This document shows positions 17,223 through 25,943 of a stretch of 64,000 nucleotides of DNA, piece after piece (within the stretch, counting starts at the first letter, position 1; every line of letters begins with the position of its first letter). Source of the stretch: Marivirga arenosa (GTDB taxonomy: Bacteria > Bacteroidota > Bacteroidia > Cytophagales > Cyclobacteriaceae); NCBI RefSeq assembly GCF_030503895.2, contig NZ_CP129970.2:1428001-1492000 (forward strand). The letters run 5' to 3'. Made by a program: the position numbers and the translations under genes. The notes under the pieces are model-generated. The model was not told the DNA's origin. It did not search any database and saw nothing but the letters and a program-made list of their open reading frames with translations.

Positions 17223-17624
17223 TTATATAACCGTTTCTTCTTGATATTTAGATGGGCACTTCATCAATATTTTGTCTGCCACGAACATTCCTTGCTGAAA
17301 ACCACCAATAACCACTACTTGTTCTGATCTTTTAAAGTCGGCAGGCATAGGTTCATTATAGAAAACTTCCTGCTCCATTCCATTTTCATCAACCATTAAA
17401 AAAGTAAAGGATAATTTATCATCAGATGGGTGTAATCCAACAATCTCTCCTGCTGTGTTTTTCTTTAATTGACCCACCACATGAATTTTATTATCATTAC
17501 CTTCTACGGCCATGTCATGAGCATCTTTAAAAGTAACGTAAGAACTTGCGTCTCCTGCAGTAGATACAATCATCATGATTGCTGCAGCTATTACGATTAT
17601 GCCAAAAATGTAAGACTTCTTCAT
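17223..17624 (-). CDS. ccmE: Heme chaperone CcmE, Cys-type (CxxxY)
   Basis: 133 residues: one N-terminal membrane anchor (about 4-24) and a periplasmic OB-fold domain with KIHVVGQLKKNTAGE and VVVIGGFQQGMFVADKILMKCPSKYQ. In E. coli CcmE the heme is bound covalently by a His in a HxxxY motif. Here the matching position is Cys123, giving CPSKY (Cys123, Tyr127). CxxxY CcmE proteins are known from archaea and Desulfovibrio, where the Ccm system works without CcmH and CcmG. The gene lies between ccmD (50 bases upstream) and ccmF, so its identity is not in doubt. The change is a real residue, not a read error in frame. Confidence 0.95.
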   Translation of the reverse strand: MKKSYIFGIIVIAAAIMMIVSTAGDASSYVTFKDAHDMAVEGNDNKIHVVGQLKKNTAGEIVGLHPSDDKLSFTFLMVDENGMEQEVFYNEPMPADFKRSEQVVVIGGFQQGMFVADKILMKCPSKYQEETVI

Positions 17625-17674
17625 ATTTAATATTAATTCTCAGAATTGAACAAAGGTAATATCTAAAAAATTCT

Positions 17675-17929
17675 CTATTCTTTCTCTTTTAAAGATTTTT
17701 CTAATTTTTTAATTTTTCTTTCAGTAGATACCGTGTAAATAACAAAACCAGCAAATATGGTAAGCATGATGGCTACTAAAACATATATTTTACCTTCTGA
17801 CCTCATAGTATCAGCCATCTCAATTTTATTATTTGCATAATCTTCCTCCACAATTTCTGTTTTTTGAGCGTTTAAATTCAAGCTCACTATCAAAAGAGCA
17901 AAGGCTATTATATATTTAATCTTCTTCAT
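17675..17929 (-). CDS. ccmD: CcmD-like small membrane protein
   Basis: 84 residues, one central membrane helix (about 46-66) followed by a basic and charged tail KKLEKSLKEKE, the normal CcmD architecture. Unlike typical CcmD it also has an N-terminal signal-like segment (MKKIKYIIAFALLIVSLNLNAQ), which would put residues 23-45 in the periplasm. CcmD helps release heme-loaded CcmE from the CcmABC complex. Start overlaps the end of ccmC by 14 bases, implying translational coupling. Assigned mainly by position and shape because CcmD sequences are poorly conserved. Confidence 0.75.
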   Translation of the reverse strand: MKKIKYIIAFALLIVSLNLNAQKTEIVEEDYANNKIEMADTMRSEGKIYVLVAIMLTIFAGFVIYTVSTERKIKKLEKSLKEKE

Positions 17930-18581
17930 CTATCTTAGATTTTAAAAATGTCAATCTTATTCTAAGTTCTGTTAGCCAAACACCAAGTAATGTCCATCCA
18001 ATTACAGCAGGATAGAATACCATTCTAAGTCTACCATCTAATTCATAAGCATTAAAGCCAGGGTTTCCTCCATTTCCTGGGTGCAAAGAATCTGTTAATC
18101 GAGGAAGTATGAATAATAATGGGATTAAGGTCGCATAAGCGAAGATATTATATACTGCTCCAATTTTAGCTTTTTGTTGTGGGTCGGTAATTGAATTTCG
18201 TAATAGGATGTAAGCGAAATAAATTAATACCCCAATAGCTGAAGCATTTTGTTTCGGATCACCACTCCATGGAGCACCCCAAGTGTAATTAGCCCAGATC
18301 ATACCTGTTGCTAGGCCTAGTACGGCAAAAAGTATGGACGTATTTACTAATTCAATAGCGTAGGTATCAAACTTTTGATTACCCGTTCTTAAATATCGAA
18401 CAGAAAAAACTACTGATGCCGTTAACATAATCACCATACCAAACCACATCGGAACATGGAAATGCATGGCTCTGATTGTTTCATTAAGTATTGCTAAGCG
18501 TGGAGCTTCCATTAATAAGCCTGCAATTATCGTATACAGTACTAATAAAACTCCAATTATTTTCCACCAACGTTTTTTCAT
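17916..18581 (-). CDS. ccmC: Heme exporter/handling protein CcmC
   Basis: 221 residues with about six membrane helices. Two histidines known to hold heme in E. coli CcmC are conserved: His42 in FHVPMW and His167 in SLHPG. The WWD loop between them is present but altered, WGAPWSGDPKQN (101-112), with Gly where the usual third Trp sits. CcmC passes heme to CcmE on the outer face of the membrane. The gene begins four bases after the ccmB stop and overlaps ccmD. The altered loop may belong to the same variant machinery as the Cys-type CcmE; that is inference. Confidence 0.93.
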   Translation of the reverse strand: MKKRWWKIIGVLLVLYTIIAGLLMEAPRLAILNETIRAMHFHVPMWFGMVIMLTASVVFSVRYLRTGNQKFDTYAIELVNTSILFAVLGLATGMIWANYTWGAPWSGDPKQNASAIGVLIYFAYILLRNSITDPQQKAKIGAVYNIFAYATLIPLLFILPRLTDSLHPGNGGNPGFNAYELDGRLRMVFYPAVIGWTLLGVWLTELRIRLTFLKSKIDEED

Positions 18582-18584
18582 TTC

Positions 18585-19250
18585 TTAATTTCTCCAGATA
18601 AAAGGAAACAAAATATAAGCCGTAGCTAAGACAATAGCATCTACGGAAATTAATGTAAACAGTTTGTCACTCATGATACCAATATTAATTCCATCAATCG
18701 CATTCTTGGTTAACCTAACAGACATCAGTAATATAGGAAGCAATATTGGGAAGCTTAATATTGACATTAAAGCAGTACTATTATTTGCTTTGGAAACTAT
18801 TCCTGAAACCAAGGTCAACACTGCTGAAAAGCCAATAGAAGCAAAAAGTATTGTTAACAAAAAGAATGTGTAATTATTAACTGGGTTTCCTAATATGAAA
18901 GCATAAACCGTAAAACCAACTAAGGATATGATCACAGATAATAGAATATTAAAAAGAAGTTTACCACTTAAAATAACATTTGGTTTACATAATGTATAGT
19001 AATACAACATCCTACCTTCACCTTCTTGAAGAAAACTTTTTGCTACTCCATTTATATTGGCAAAAACAATAATGATCCAAAAAAGTGCATTCCATGTTAA
19101 TACTTGAAGTTGACCAGTTCTTACATTAAAGCTTAGATAACAAATAAATATAGTGCTAACCAAATAAAGTAATATGCCATTAAATGCAGTCTTATTTCTC
19201 CATTCTAGCTTAACTTCCTTTTTAAATATTGATATTGCTTGGCTAATCAC
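18585..19250 (-). CDS. ccmB: Heme exporter protein CcmB
   Basis: 221 residues with six predicted membrane helices. The N-terminus IFKKEVKLEWRNKTAFNGILLYLVSTIF is characteristic of CcmB (positively charged stretch, then first helix). CcmB is the membrane part of the CcmAB transporter, whose ATPase CcmA is not encoded in this window and must lie elsewhere. Start codon is GTG at 19250, chosen because family members begin with this helix and no ATG lies closer. It is the first gene of the operon. A perfect -7 box sits only four bases ahead of the GTG. Confidence 0.92.
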   Translation of the reverse strand: MISQAISIFKKEVKLEWRNKTAFNGILLYLVSTIFICYLSFNVRTGQLQVLTWNALFWIIIVFANINGVAKSFLQEGEGRMLYYYTLCKPNVILSGKLLFNILLSVIISLVGFTVYAFILGNPVNNYTFFLLTILFASIGFSAVLTLVSGIVSKANNSTALMSILSFPILLPILLMSVRLTKNAIDGINIGIMSDKLFTLISVDAIVLATAYILFPFIWRN

Positions 19251-19254
19251 GGTG

Positions 19255-19262
19255 CAAATTTA
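19255..19262 (-). promoter_or_regulatory. -7 promoter element directly before ccmB
   Basis: TAAATTTG (reading leftwards) matches TAnnTTTG exactly and ends four bases before the GTG start. No TTG is found at the proper upstream distance, so support is partial. If used, the ccm operon mRNA would begin at or inside the start codon. Confidence 0.35.
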
Positions 19263-19329
19263 ATATATAAAGCCTAATATGACATGGTAAAAAGAAAATG
19301 ATATACTTTATTTGTATAAAAATTTTAGC

Positions 19330-19881
19330 ATGGAAATTACACCAACAGAATTCGATGATTTATATGTTATTAGCCCAAAAGTTTTTGAAGATGAAAGGGG
19401 CTATTTCTTTGAAAGTTTTCATCAGAAAAAATTTAGAGAGGCTACGGGTATAGATTGCGAATTTGTTCAAGATAACCAATCTTGTTCTGTTTATGGTGTA
19501 ATTCGTGGTTTGCATATGCAGGTTCCACCCATGGCTCAAGCTAAGCTTGTAAGAGTTTTAAATGGTAAGGTTTTAGACGTTGTAGTGGATTTACGAAAAG
19601 ATAAACCAACTTATGGAAAGTCATTTTCTATTACCCTTTCCGCTGATAATAAGAAGCAATTGTTTATTCCAAGAGGCTTTGCACACGGTATTGCCGTATT
19701 AAGTGAGGAAGCTGAATTCTTTTATAAGTGTGATAATTATTACAGCCCAGAAAATGAAAGAGGCATCATGTTTAATGACACCTCTTTAAATATTGATTGG
19801 AAAGTTGAAGCAGATAAAATGATTATCTCAGATAAAGATTTAAAAAATCAACTTTATGAATCTTTTGACTCTCCTTTTTAA
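19330..19881 (+). CDS. rfbC: dTDP-4-dehydrorhamnose 3,5-epimerase
   Basis: From ATG 19330 the protein has 183 residues, the usual size. Cupin-fold motifs: VFEDERGYFFESFH, IRGLHMQVPP with catalytic His62, VLDVVVDLRKDKPTYGK, and FIPRGFAHGIAVLS. It epimerises C3 and C5 of dTDP-4-keto-6-deoxyglucose, step three of dTDP-L-rhamnose synthesis. An in-frame start six codons earlier (19312) would overlap a TATTTG element and is less likely. Convergent with the wzz-like gene with three bases between stops. rfbB and rfbA lie 1.1 kb away; rfbD is absent here. Confidence 0.95.
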   Translation: MEITPTEFDDLYVISPKVFEDERGYFFESFHQKKFREATGIDCEFVQDNQSCSVYGVIRGLHMQVPPMAQAKLVRVLNGKVLDVVVDLRKDKPTYGKSFSITLSADNKKQLFIPRGFAHGIAVLSEEAEFFYKCDNYYSPENERGIMFNDTSLNIDWKVEADKMIISDKDLKNQLYESFDSPF

Positions 19882-19884
19882 ATT

Positions 19885-20931
19885 TTAGGCCGCTTGTCTT
19901 TTATTATCTTCTTCTACTTTATTTAAGTATTTATTAAAGCTGATCAGCATAATGATTATATAGGCTATACCCAAACCAACTAAGCCTGAGTAAAATCCTA
20001 ATTTAATCAAACTTGGACTTTCTGGTTTTGAAAACACTGTAAATCCATCAATTAATTCAAAACTAGGCATTAAATAAATATCCTCTTCAATTCTTTGTAA
20101 TTCTCTATATTGAATTTTGCTTTCCTCAAAAATGGAGATCGGATCAACCTTTTCATCTCCAAGAATTACATTATTACTTCCTGATTTTGCCTTATCAGAA
20201 AAAAGATTGCTGTAGCTATTCATTAGAATTTTCTTTAGGCTATCTAATCTTGCTAATTCCTCTCTTAAATTTTGAGCTCTATCTTTTAAATTTTCCTTTT
20301 CAATTTCTAACCTTTTAGACACATATTCATTTTCTCTAAAATAGTTAACTAATGGCTGCTCCAATTCTGCTAATCCGTCATTATTGAATACCTCCACAAA
20401 AATTTTATAGGTGGACTTATTATCAATCTTTAATTTTTCAACAAAGCGATTAATGGTTTCTTCATCATCAATTGAACCTTTAAGCTGTTCCTTTAAAACC
20501 TCTAATTCCACAATTTCTTCCTCAGAAACAAATGGTTCATAACGGAATCCTTTTAAATTTTTCGCTTGAACTGTATCAATATCTAGAATTTTTGCTAATT
20601 GAATATAATTCCCTTCTGATGAAAGTTGCTGAAGTTTATCCACAGAGTTTTCCATTAACCTACCGCTTGAATGCTTAGAGTTGATTAACATATAACTACT
20701 ATAATAATCAGGCAAGTAGTAGTTTAAAGCGATACCTACAAAGCCACCCAACAACCCAAAAACAATAATAATTTTAATATGCTTTAATGTGGCGTTTCTA
20801 AATTTCACAATTAGCATTATAAAACCTAGAAAGATGTTTTTAAAGAAGTTTCCAATTGCGGAAAACAATTCCCTTAAGTCAATTTCGTCTGAATTGTTGC
20901 TAGTCTGTTGATTTTTATGTTCTTCTGACAT
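19885..20931 (-). CDS. Wzz-type polysaccharide chain-length determinant
   Basis: 348 residues with two membrane helices (about 55-78 and 312-334) enclosing a periplasmic domain of about 230 residues rich in charged coiled-coil sequence (KRLEIEKENLKDRAQNLREELARLDSLKKI). This is the co-polymerase layout of Wzz proteins, which set the length of O-antigen or similar polymers. The N-terminal 50 residues are polar and cytoplasmic. No kinase domain is fused. It lies between rfbC and rfbB but is read on the opposite strand, so it belongs to the same function, not the same transcript. Confidence 0.75.
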   Translation of the reverse strand: MSEEHKNQQTSNNSDEIDLRELFSAIGNFFKNIFLGFIMLIVKFRNATLKHIKIIIVFGLLGGFVGIALNYYLPDYYSSYMLINSKHSSGRLMENSVDKLQQLSSEGNYIQLAKILDIDTVQAKNLKGFRYEPFVSEEEIVELEVLKEQLKGSIDDEETINRFVEKLKIDNKSTYKIFVEVFNNDGLAELEQPLVNYFRENEYVSKRLEIEKENLKDRAQNLREELARLDSLKKILMNSYSNLFSDKAKSGSNNVILGDEKVDPISIFEESKIQYRELQRIEEDIYLMPSFELIDGFTVFSKPESPSLIKLGFYSGLVGLGIAYIIIMLISFNKYLNKVEEDNKRQAA

Positions 20932-20988
20932 AATAAAATTAAAATTTTTACAAATAAACAGAAGATTTAATAACTATAGAAATAAAAA

Positions 20989-21018
20989 TTGCAATGAATA
21001 CTATATTATTTAATTTTG
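20989..21018 (+). promoter_or_regulatory. Promoter of rfbB
   Basis: TTG (20989-20991), 19 bases, TAATTTTG (21011-21018): a full match to the Bacteroidota housekeeping promoter. It is followed by an unusual purine-rich site AGAAGGAA (21033-21040), close enough to act as a Shine-Dalgarno sequence and to support the TTG start at 21044. Confidence 0.7.
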
Positions 21019-21043
21019 GATATAATTAAAGCAGAAGGAAATT

Positions 21044-22099
21044 TTGAAAACTTTATTAATAACAGGCGGGGCAGGATTCATCGGATCACATGTGGTTAGG
21101 TTATTTGTCAACAAATATCCAAATTATAAGATTATAAACCTGGATGCATTAACCTATGCAGGTAATCTTGAAAATCTTAAAGATATTGACCAAAAGTCAA
21201 ACTATGTTTTTGAAAAAGGAGATATAACCGATGAGAACTACATCTTCGATTTATTTAAAAAATATGATTTTGATGGGGTAATTCATCTTGCTGCTGAATC
21301 TCATGTTGACAGATCAATTTCAAATCCTTTAGAATTTTTAAAAACCAATATCTTCGGAACTGTTACCTTATTGAATGCTGCTAAAGAAATATGGAAAGAT
21401 CATTTTGACAATAAAAGGTTCTACCACGTTTCTACTGATGAAGTTTATGGTTCATTAGATAATGGAGGGTTCTTCACCGAAACTACAGCCTACGATCCAA
21501 AATCACCATACTCTGCTTCTAAAGCAGGATCTGATCATTTTGTCAGAGCTTATGCTAACACTTATAACCTACCTATTGTAATCAGTAATTGCTCTAATAA
21601 TTATGGACCCAATCAATTTCCTGAGAAACTGATTCCACTTTTCATTAATAATATTCAAAATAATAAACCATTGCCCGTTTATGGTAAAGGAGAAAATATT
21701 CGGGATTGGTTATATGTGGTGGATCATGCCAGAGCAATTGATGATGTTTATCATAAAGGTAAGACTGGGGAAACGTATAATATTGGTGGTTTTAATGAAT
21801 GGAAAAATATTGATCTAATTAAAGTCATCTGTAAAACAATGGATGAAAAACTTGGTCGTGAAGCTGGAACTTCTGAAAAGCTTATAACATACGTTACCGA
21901 CAGGGCAGGCCATGATTTAAGATATGCAATTGATGCTACAAAAATCACCAAAGATTTGGGTTGGAAACCTAGTTTACAGTTTGAAGAAGGTATATCTAAA
22001 ACAATCGATTGGTATCTAGAAAATGAAGAATGGCTGAAAAATGTTACTTCAGGTGCTTACCAAGAATATTATGATGAAATGTATGACAAAAGAGACTAG
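21044..22099 (+). CDS. rfbB: dTDP-glucose 4,6-dehydratase
   Basis: 351 residues, an extended short-chain dehydrogenase. NAD-binding GGAGFIGSH (8-16), catalytic Thr131-Asp132-Glu133 in HVSTDEVYG and the Tyr156/Lys160 pair in YSASK are all present, as is the region NCSNNYGPNQFPEKLIPL. It makes dTDP-4-keto-6-deoxyglucose from dTDP-glucose. The start is TTG at 21044: the family begins with the sequence KTLLITGGAGFIG, no ATG is available, and a Shine-Dalgarno-like AGAAGGAA lies just upstream. rfbA follows after 86 bases that hold short repeats. Confidence 0.96.
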   Translation: MKTLLITGGAGFIGSHVVRLFVNKYPNYKIINLDALTYAGNLENLKDIDQKSNYVFEKGDITDENYIFDLFKKYDFDGVIHLAAESHVDRSISNPLEFLKTNIFGTVTLLNAAKEIWKDHFDNKRFYHVSTDEVYGSLDNGGFFTETTAYDPKSPYSASKAGSDHFVRAYANTYNLPIVISNCSNNYGPNQFPEKLIPLFINNIQNNKPLPVYGKGENIRDWLYVVDHARAIDDVYHKGKTGETYNIGGFNEWKNIDLIKVICKTMDEKLGREAGTSEKLITYVTDRAGHDLRYAIDATKITKDLGWKPSLQFEEGISKTIDWYLENEEWLKNVTSGAYQEYYDEMYDKRD

Positions 22100-22169
22100 A
22101 ACCTAGATATTAGAACCTAGAAAATTAAACTAAAATAAAAGTTCTACAAAAACTGTCTAGATTCTAGAC
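22097..22169. repeat. Short TAGA-rich repeats between rfbB and rfbA
   Basis: An 11-base direct repeat TAGAACCTAGA at 22097-22107 and 22111-22121, followed by a near-perfect palindrome GTCTAGATTCTAGAC at 22155-22169. The first copy overlaps the rfbB stop codon. They could fold in the mRNA or be remains of a dispersed element. Confidence 0.6.
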
Positions 22170-22185
22170 TCTAAAAATCTTAATT

Positions 22186-23055
22186 ATGAAAGGAATTATA
22201 CTAGCTGGCGGATCGGGTACTCGTTTACATCCCTTAACTATTGCATTAAGCAAACAATTAATGCCTGTATATGATAAACCTATGATCTATTACCCACTAT
22301 CAACCTTAATGTTAGCTGGTATAAAAGATATTCTAATCATTTCAACTCCTGAACATACGGGACTCTTCAAACAATTATTGGGCGATGGCTCAAAATTAGG
22401 ATGTAAATTTGAATATGCAGTTCAGGAAAAGCCGGAGGGCTTAGCTCAAGCTTTCATTATTGGAGAAGAGTTTATTGGAAATGAGGATGTGGCCTTAATT
22501 TTAGGAGATAACATTTTCTATGGTTCAGGTATGTCCAAATTATTACAATCCAATACTCAACCCAAAGGAGGAATAGTTTACGCTTATCATGTCCATGATC
22601 CTGAGAGGTATGGGGTAGTGGAATTTGACAATGAGGGTAAAGCTATTTCAATTGAGGAAAAGCCTGAGAAACCAAAATCATCCTATGCTGTACCTGGCAT
22701 TTATTTCTACAACAACAGTGTGGTCGAAATTGCTAAAAACATTAAGCCCAGTCCTAGAGGTGAGCTTGAAATCACAGATATAAATAAAAAATATTTAGCA
22801 GAAGGAACATTAGAAGTAAGCGTATTAAATAGAGGTACAGCTTGGTTAGATACTGGAACATTCTCTTCTCTGATGCAAGCTTCTGAATTTGTAAGGGTAA
22901 TCGAAGAGCGCCAAGGAATGAAAATTGGCTGTATCGAAGAAGTGGCTTTCCGAATGGGGTATATTAACAGTAAGCAACTAGAAGAATTAGCTGAACCTCT
23001 AGTGAAAAGTGGTTATGGGAAGTATTTGCTTAAATTACCCAATCAAATACGATAA
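22186..23055 (+). CDS. rfbA: Glucose-1-phosphate thymidylyltransferase
   Basis: 289 residues, standard size. The nucleotidyl-transfer signature is [13 protein letters not shown] (6-18), with [23 protein letters not shown] and [10 protein letters not shown] also conserved. It couples dTTP and glucose-1-phosphate to dTDP-glucose, the first step of the deoxysugar pathway that rfbB and rfbC continue. No ATG-proximal alternative start. It is followed after 55 bases by an ABC transporter gene in the same direction. Identity is secure; the final sugar made depends on the missing partner enzymes. Confidence 0.96.
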   Translation: MKGIILAGGSGTRLHPLTIALSKQLMPVYDKPMIYYPLSTLMLAGIKDILIISTPEHTGLFKQLLGDGSKLGCKFEYAVQEKPEGLAQAFIIGEEFIGNEDVALILGDNIFYGSGMSKLLQSNTQPKGGIVYAYHVHDPERYGVVEFDNEGKAISIEEKPEKPKSSYAVPGIYFYNNSVVEIAKNIKPSPRGELEITDINKKYLAEGTLEVSVLNRGTAWLDTGTFSSLMQASEFVRVIEERQGMKIGCIEEVAFRMGYINSKQLEELAEPLVKSGYGKYLLKLPNQIR

Positions 23056-23110
23056 TCACTAAAACCTTTTAATTGCAATTATCGTTTCTAATCGCTTCCC
23101 CTAATAATTT

Positions 23111-24859
23111 ATGGCAAAGCAAGACAAATCTTCAAAAGCAAGCTTAAGCAAGGCTTTCAAAACTATTATATGGCCAAGAAGAAAATATATTCTCGTAGGC
23201 CTTGTACTAATTATTATCAGTAGAGCAGCATCTCTTGTTTTACCAGGATCTAGTAAAATTCTGGTGGATGAAATCGTTCCGAATGGCGATTTAGAGATGT
23301 TAAAATGGCTGATTTTTGCAGTAGTAGGAGCTTTAGTTATACAATCTGTTACTTCCTTTGCTCTAACTCAAATATTAAGTGTAGAAGCGCAAAATTTAAT
23401 TGCCCAATTAAGATCTAAAGTACAAGCCCACATCCTAAAACTTCCTATCCGGTACTTTGATAATGCTAAAACTGGAGAGCTCGTTTCCAGAATAATGACG
23501 GATGTGGAAGGAGTAAGAAATTTAGTCGGCACAGGTTTAGCTCAAATGGTAGGTGGAATCCTAACTTCAATAGTTTGCCTTATAATTTTAATAACGATTA
23601 GTCCATTAATGACGGTCTATGTATTAGTTCCGGTAGCTATTTTTGGATTCATCTCACTTAAAGCATTTGGAAGAATCAGGCCAATCTTTAGAGAAAGAGG
23701 TAAAATAAATGCTGATGTTACAGGACGCTTAACAGAAACTTTAGGGGGCATAAGAGTCATAAAAGGATTTAACGCAGAGCTACAGGAAATTCGAGTTTTT
23801 GCAGAAGGGGTGGATAGATTATTCAAAAATATTAAATCTAGTTTAACCGCTACCAGTTTAATCACTAGTTCTGCTACCTTATTATTAGGATTAGCATCAG
23901 CGGGAATTATGGGAATTGGTGGCTGGATGATTATGAAGGAACAGCTTACTTTTGGTGATTTTCTAGCATTTACTCTCTATTTAGGTTTTATGATTGCACC
24001 GATAGTACAAATGAGTAATATCGGAAGTCAGCTCACAGAAGCATTTGCAGGTTTGGATCGAACTGAAGAAATCATGAATACTCCTGTTGAAACCGATAAT
24101 CCTAATAGAAAAATTGAGCTTAAAGAGTTAAAAGGACACGTCAAATTTGAAGACGTTTCTTTTGCTTATGAGGAAAATAAAGATGTAGTTAAAAATATCT
24201 CGTTTGAGGCTAAACCAGGCTCTTTAACTGCCTTTGTTGGGACCTCAGGATCTGGAAAAAGTACGATTTCAGGTTTGGTTTCCTCATTCTTAAATCCAGA
24301 TTCAGGGATAATATTAGTAGATGGATACGATCTGGAAGAACTAACTTTAGAAAGCTATAGAAGCAAATTAGGTGTAGTTCTGCAGGAAGACTTTCTTTTT
24401 GAAGGAACTATTAGAGAAAATATTTTATTTCCAAGACCTAATGCATCAGAAGAAGAACTTCTAAATGCTGTTAATTCAGCATATGTAAACCAATTCACAG
24501 ATAAATTTGAGGCCGGACTCGATACGCAAATTGGAGAAAGAGGTGTTAAATTATCAGGTGGCCAACAACAAAGAATAGCAATTGCCAGAGCTATTCTAGC
24601 AAATCCTAAAATATTGATTTTAGATGAGGCCACATCCAACTTGGATACTGAAAGTGAAAACTTTATTCAATCGAGTTTGAAAGAGTTGATGAAAGGTAAA
24701 ACGACATTTGTAATTGCACACAGACTAAGCACTATCAGACAAGCGGATCAAATATTGGTAATTGAGGATGGTGAAATTGTAGAAAGAGGTAAACACAATG
24801 AACTTATTGATAAAAAAGGGCGATATTTCGACCTCTATACCTACCAAGCTAGAATTTGA
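23111..24859 (+). CDS. MsbA-like ABC exporter (fused membrane and ATPase domains)
   Basis: 582 residues: six membrane helices (about 25-310) and one nucleotide-binding domain. Walker A GTSGSGKST (377-385), signature LSGGQQQR (481-488), Walker B ILILDEATS (501-509) and the H-loop IAHRLS are intact. The half-transporter would work as a homodimer, exporting lipids, lipid-linked sugars, peptides or drugs. Its place right after rfbA hints at polysaccharide or lipid export, but this is context only. A second transporter of the same class is encoded at 32828-34624 beside a lipid A acyltransferase, which is the better MsbA candidate. Confidence 0.88.
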   Translation: MAKQDKSSKASLSKAFKTIIWPRRKYILVGLVLIIISRAASLVLPGSSKILVDEIVPNGDLEMLKWLIFAVVGALVIQSVTSFALTQILSVEAQNLIAQLRSKVQAHILKLPIRYFDNAKTGELVSRIMTDVEGVRNLVGTGLAQMVGGILTSIVCLIILITISPLMTVYVLVPVAIFGFISLKAFGRIRPIFRERGKINADVTGRLTETLGGIRVIKGFNAELQEIRVFAEGVDRLFKNIKSSLTATSLITSSATLLLGLASAGIMGIGGWMIMKEQLTFGDFLAFTLYLGFMIAPIVQMSNIGSQLTEAFAGLDRTEEIMNTPVETDNPNRKIELKELKGHVKFEDVSFAYEENKDVVKNISFEAKPGSLTAFVGTSGSGKSTISGLVSSFLNPDSGIILVDGYDLEELTLESYRSKLGVVLQEDFLFEGTIRENILFPRPNASEEELLNAVNSAYVNQFTDKFEAGLDTQIGERGVKLSGGQQQRIAIARAILANPKILILDEATSNLDTESENFIQSSLKELMKGKTTFVIAHRLSTIRQADQILVIEDGEIVERGKHNELIDKKGRYFDLYTYQARI

Positions 24860-25115
24860 TTGCAGCAATTCATATTCAATTTTACGCATGTAGTATTTGA
24901 TTAATCTTCCTATAAAAATATAGAGGTATTTAAGCTTTCTATTTTATTAGTAGCATTAAAAATGCTCAAATAAAGCCTAATTAACATTTCATCAACTGTA
25001 TGTTTCTCAAACATATTTGAAGTATTTTAAAACAATTAATTAATAATACTCAAATATTACTCCTATAAAAAATAAGGCTTTGGCAACTTACAATGCTTCA
25101 AATTATATTTACAAT

Positions 25116-25235
25116 ATGATTTACAATGTATTCCGATTGTTAAAGAATTCAAGGATAAATGATAATATCATTAAGGGTGCTATCTTTTTTCTCTTGTTTA
25201 TAGGTGCCTTAATCAAAACCTTCCTAAACAGTTAA
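25116..25235 (+). CDS. Possible 39-residue single-helix membrane peptide
   Basis: ATG 25116 to TAA 25233-25235. A basic N-terminal part (MIYNVFRLLKNSRINDN) precedes one hydrophobic helix (IIKGAIFFLLFIGALIKTFL). It lies in the 414-base gap between the ABC transporter and the collagen-like lipoprotein, which otherwise holds only AT-rich sequence. There is no family, no clear ribosome site and no promoter consensus, so it may be chance. Confidence 0.25.
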   Translation: MIYNVFRLLKNSRINDNIIKGAIFFLLFIGALIKTFLNS

Positions 25236-25290
25236 TTTAGGGTTCCATAAAGTCATGGTTTGAGGATTTACCAATGCTTTGGCATATTTT

Positions 25291-25308
25291 TTGGTTAGTT
25301 TTAACCAA
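25291..25308 (+). other. Hairpin just before the collagen-like lipoprotein gene
   Basis: TTGGTTA-GTTT-TAACCAA, a perfect 7-base stem with a 4-base loop, ending 16 bases before the ATG at 25325. It would lie in the mRNA leader and could affect translation or stability. No T-run follows, so it is not a typical terminator. Confidence 0.4.
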
Positions 25309-25324
25309 TCAAAAATTTAAAGCT

Positions 25325-25894
25325 ATGAAAAATCTATTCTACATAATATTCGCATTAGGCTTTCTCTTTTTAGGAAGTTGTACTTTTAACGGACAAGATG
25401 GGGCCCCTGGACCACAAGGACCTGCCGGACCTCGAGGACCTGCTGGACAGGATGGGCAAGACGGCCAAGAAGCTTTTGTATTCGAATATGAACTTATTAC
25501 CTTCTCAGCTTCAAATGAATATAGTGTTTTTTTAGATTTCCCGGGTGATTTTGTAATGTTAGATTCTGATGTTGCCCACGTTTATTTCCTTTATGGTCAA
25601 ACAGAAGAAGGCGATAATATTTGGAGAGCGCTTCCACAAACAGAATTCACTAAATTCGGTACCTTAATTTACAATTACGATTTCACCATATTCGATGTGA
25701 ATTTATTCTTAGATGCTAATTTTAACCTTAATGAATTAGGTGCATCCTACACTGATGATTGGATAGCTAGAGTAGTAGTTGTTCCTGGTCAATTTACAAA
25801 TGGTAGAGTAGCAGATTCAGTTGATTTCACCAATTACCATGAAGTGATTGAATATTATGGCCTCTCCGAAGAAGATGTTAAAACAGTTAAATAA
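25325..25894 (+). CDS. Collagen-like (Gly-X-Y) lipoprotein
   Basis: From ATG 25325 the protein has 189 residues with a lipoprotein signal ending in LFLGS-Cys19. Directly after the Cys come nine Gly-X-Y triplets (residues 23-49: GQD, GAP, GPQ, GPA, GPR and so on), which can form a short collagen-like trimer stalk. The C-terminal 140 residues are strand-rich, acidic and unlike any family I recognise (FEYELITFSASNEYSVFLDF). A trimeric stalk with a globular head on the cell surface is the likely shape. Such proteins are found in many Bacteroidota; function unknown. A strong terminator follows. Confidence 0.8.
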   Translation: MKNLFYIIFALGFLFLGSCTFNGQDGAPGPQGPAGPRGPAGQDGQDGQEAFVFEYELITFSASNEYSVFLDFPGDFVMLDSDVAHVYFLYGQTEEGDNIWRALPQTEFTKFGTLIYNYDFTIFDVNLFLDANFNLNELGASYTDDWIARVVVVPGQFTNGRVADSVDFTNYHEVIEYYGLSEEDVKTVK

Positions 25895-25916
25895 TTAATT
25901 TATGTAAAATCCCCTT

Positions 25917-25943
25917 AAAGCAGATTAAACTTTAATCTGCTTT
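25917..25943 (+). terminator. Rho-independent terminator after the collagen-like gene
   Basis: Perfect 13-base stem AAAGCAGATTAAA / TTTAATCTGCTTT with a single-base centre, then TATCTTATT. Placed 23 bases after the stop codon. The rest of 25944-26173 is AT-rich and shows no gene. Confidence 0.75.
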
